Positions 17,318-19,087 of a stretch of 19,087 nt of DNA are shown piece after piece; position 1 is the stretch's first letter; each line of letters opens with the position of its first letter. The notes below the pieces were generated by a model. The model made no database searches. It had not been told where the DNA came from and worked only from the letters and a program-made list of their open reading frames with translations. The stretch is from positions 1-19,087 of the forward strand of contig JALOSD010000030.1 in the NCBI GenBank assembly GCA_025458585.1, given 5' to 3'. The translations under genes and the position numbers were made by a program. The stretch comes from Burkholderiaceae bacterium. Its GTDB lineage: Bacteria; Pseudomonadota; Gammaproteobacteria; Burkholderiales; Burkholderiaceae_C.

Positions 17318-18564
17318 ATGGCCAAGAAGATGCACGACACGCCGATGCTCGACGCGCTCGAGACCGGCCCGTGGCCCAGTTTCGTCACCGGCCTGAAGCG
17401 GCTGGCGAAGGACAAGGACTACGTCGTCGACCTGCTCGGCACGCTCGAGACGTCGTACCAGACGAAGAAGGGCTACTGGAAGGGCGGCACGGTCGGCGTG
17501 TTCGGCTACGGCGGCGGCGTCATCCCGCGCTTCACCGAGCTGAAGAACGACAAGGGCGAGCCGGTGTTCCCCGACGCCGCCGAACTGCACACGTTGCGCG
17601 TGCAGCCGCCCCCGGGGATGCACTACACGAGCGACGTGCTGCGCAAGATGTGCGACATCTGGGAGAAGCACGGCACCGGCCTGATCGCGTTCCACGGCCA
17701 GTCGGGCGACATCATGTTCCAGGGCGCCACCACCGCGAAGGTGCAGGAGGCGTTCGACGAGCTCAACGAGCTCGGCTTCGACCTCGGCGGCGCCGGCCCC
17801 GCGGTGCGCACGTCGATGAGCTGCGTCGGCGCCGCGCGCTGCGAGCAGAGCTGCTACGACGAGGGCTTCGCGCACCGCAAGGTCATCAACACCTTCGTCG
17901 ACGACATCCACCGCCCGGCGCTGCCGTACAAGTTCAAGTTCAAGTTCAGCGGCTGTCCCAACGACTGCATGAACTCGATCCAGCGCGCCGACATGGCCGT
18001 CATCGGCACCTGGCGCGACAACATGCGCGCCGACGAAGCGCTGGCGCGCAAGTGGTTCGACAAGCACGGCATGAACGAGCTCGTCAACGACGTCGTCGCG
18101 CGCTGCCCGACGAAGGCGATCCAGCTCAAGGAAGTCAAGGAGCTGCGCCAGGGCGACAAGATCACCAGCGTCAAGGTCAACGACACCCACGCGCTCGAGA
18201 TCGACAACAGCGACTGCGTGCGCTGCATGCACTGCATCAACGTGATGACGGGCGCGCTCGCGCACGGCACCGACACCGGCGCGACGATCCTCGTGGGCGG
18301 CAAGCGCACGCTGAAGATCGGCGACCTGATGGGCACCGTCGTCGTGCCGTTCATGTCGTTGAAGAACGACGAGGACTACGACAACCTCGTCGACCTCGCG
18401 CAGCGCGTGATCGACTTCTTCGCCGAGAACGCGCTCGAGCACGAGCGCACCGGCGAGATGATCGAGCGCATCGGCCTCGTCAACTTCCTCGAGGGCATCG
18501 GCGTCCCGACGGCTGGGACGAGGAAGTGGCGAAGATCAACGCCAAGAAGAAGGCGGCGGCCTGA
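17318..18564 (+). CDS. dsrA: DsrA, dissimilatory sulfite reductase alpha subunit (frame broken near C terminus)
   Basis: Alpha subunit of siroheme sulfite reductase, which in sulfur oxidisers works in reverse on DsrC-bound sulfur in the cytoplasm. From the ATG at 17318 (AAGGAG upstream) the frame gives 396 good residues. The siroheme-[4Fe-4S] ligands are Cys169-x5-Cys175 and Cys213-x3-Cys217 (SGCPNDC). The inserted ferredoxin domain has Cys263 and Cys300/303/306 (CVRCMHC). After NFLEGIGV (GTC at 18503-18505) the frame is lost. The normal C-terminal tail DGWDEEVAKINAKKKAAA and a stop follow in another frame from 18508 to 18564. Compared with the family, about 18 residues are missing at the junction; a loss of length 3n+1, roughly 52-58 bases, would explain it. 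As written, the starting frame stays open through dsrB to the window end. dsrB follows after 74 bp. Confidence 0.95.
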
Positions 18565-18578
18565 CCGGCTGCCCGGCA

Positions 18579-18607
18579 CCCGCGTCCGCCCGGCGGGCGG
18601 ACGCGGG
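18579..18607 (+). other. Strong hairpin between dsrA and dsrB
   Basis: Perfect 13-bp GC-rich arms (CCCGCGTCCGCCC and its complement) around a 3-base loop, in the 74-bp gap between the dsrA stop and dsrB start. No T-run follows, so it is more likely an mRNA stabiliser, processing boundary or attenuator than a full terminator. Confidence 0.7.
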
Positions 18608-18638
18608 ATCCCGCTGAATCCATCGCGGAAGACCCACC

Positions 18639-19087
18639 ATGGCCCATCGCACCCCGATCGAGAGCGGCGCTCCCGACAACAAGCAGTTCATGCACCCCAC
18701 GTTGCTGAAGAACTACGGCAACTGGAAGTACCACGACCGCCCGCGCCCCGGCGTGCTGCACCACGTCTCGCACAGCGGCGACGAGGTCTGGACGGTGCGT
18801 GCCGGCACGCAGCGGCAGATGGACGTTTACACGATCCGCAAGCTGTGCGACATCGCCGACACCTACGCCGACGGGCACGTGCGCTTCACGATCCGCTCGA
18901 ACATCGAGTTCATGGTGTCGGACCCGAACAAGGTCGCGCCGCTGATCAGCGCGCTCGAGGAGAGCGGCTTCCCGGTCGGTGGCACCGGCAACTCGGTGTC
19001 GATGATCGCGCACACGCAGGGCTGGCTGCACTGCGACATCCCGGGCACCGACGCGTCGGGCGTCGTCAAGGCGCTGATGGACGAGCT
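18639..19087 (+). CDS. dsrB: DsrB, dissimilatory sulfite reductase beta subunit (partial, 5' part)
   Basis: The first 149 codons of the beta subunit, cut by the window end. Typical family sequence is visible: FMHPTLLKNYGNWKYHDRP near residues 17-35, HVSHSGDEVWTVRAGTQRQM, the substrate-region VRFTIRSNIEFMV (81-93), and AHTQGWLHCDIPGTDASGVVKALMDE (125-149). The siroheme-cluster cysteine motifs lie beyond the edge. The ATG at 18639-18641 follows GGAAG nine bases upstream. DsrB pairs with DsrA in an alpha2beta2 enzyme. The frame is intact as far as seen, in contrast to dsrA. Confidence 0.96.
   Translation, partial: MAHRTPIESGAPDNKQFMHPTLLKNYGNWKYHDRPRPGVLHHVSHSGDEVWTVRAGTQRQMDVYTIRKLCDIADTYADGHVRFTIRSNIEFMVSDPNKVAPLISALEESGFPVGGTGNSVSMIAHTQGWLHCDIPGTDASGVVKALMDE

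Noticed and set aside
17371..18504. Plus-strand open frame beginning at 17371
   Set aside because: It is a shadow of dsrA over most of its length; only its last 19 codons (from 18508) match the DsrA tail, which is what exposes the dsrA frame break.

Overview
The window is very GC-rich, with uniformly high third-position GC, and has a proteobacterial gene set. UvrA, RecQ and SSB styles together with dsrAB, tusA and dsrE2 suggest a sulfur-oxidising betaproteobacterium of Burkholderiales/Rhodocyclales type. That placement is inference; there is no rRNA or tRNA in the window to confirm it. The dsrAB type is probably the oxidative (reverse) one, because sulfur-trafficking genes (tusA-dsrE2-yeeE) lie nearby. 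The diagnostic dsrEFH genes would lie beyond the right edge.

Left part (1-8482), ordinary chromosome: uvrA (minus strand, 3' end cut by the window start), a Tat-exported MBL-fold hydrolase (plus), recQ (minus), a cupin protein (plus), a ClC-family chloride transporter (minus) and ssb (plus). Genes alternate in strand, with short gaps and a small 3' overlap between the cupin and ClC genes.

Sulfur part (8483-19087): tusA, dsrE2 and a YeeE/YedE transporter form a plus-strand operon that would import sulfur compounds and relay sulfane sulfur. At the right edge dsrA and dsrB (partial) begin on the plus strand. Between them, on the minus strand and divergent from dsrA, lies a tightly packed ten-gene operon (17029 down to 10748). 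In transcription order it encodes: a 74-aa protein; a Cas6/Cmx6-like RAMP protein with no CRISPR array or other cas genes; a DsrC-family protein lacking both active-site cysteines (RspA-like); an unknown, probably helical protein whose 5' end appears frameshifted; a TauD/TfdA-type Fe(II)/2-oxoglutarate oxygenase; a chimera of helix-turn-helix, helical linker, [2Fe-2S] ferredoxin and FAD/NAD(P) reductase; a stand-alone S24/LexA-type peptidase domain lacking the catalytic lysine; a 74-aa protein; a 152-aa cysteine-rich protein; and a 319-aa protein of unknown function.

This divergent operon is the most novel content. Several members look regulatory or redox-sensing, and their position back-to-back with dsrAB suggests a dsr-linked control or maturation module. 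The dsrA/operon intergenic region carries three inverted repeats of form TACCC-N5-GGGTA, and a fourth similar site lies upstream of tusA, so a shared regulator is plausible.

Two reading-frame breaks are visible. dsrA loses roughly 18 codons and its frame close to the C terminus, and one operon gene has an extra base near its start. They may be true lesions or sequence/assembly errors; the window alone cannot decide.
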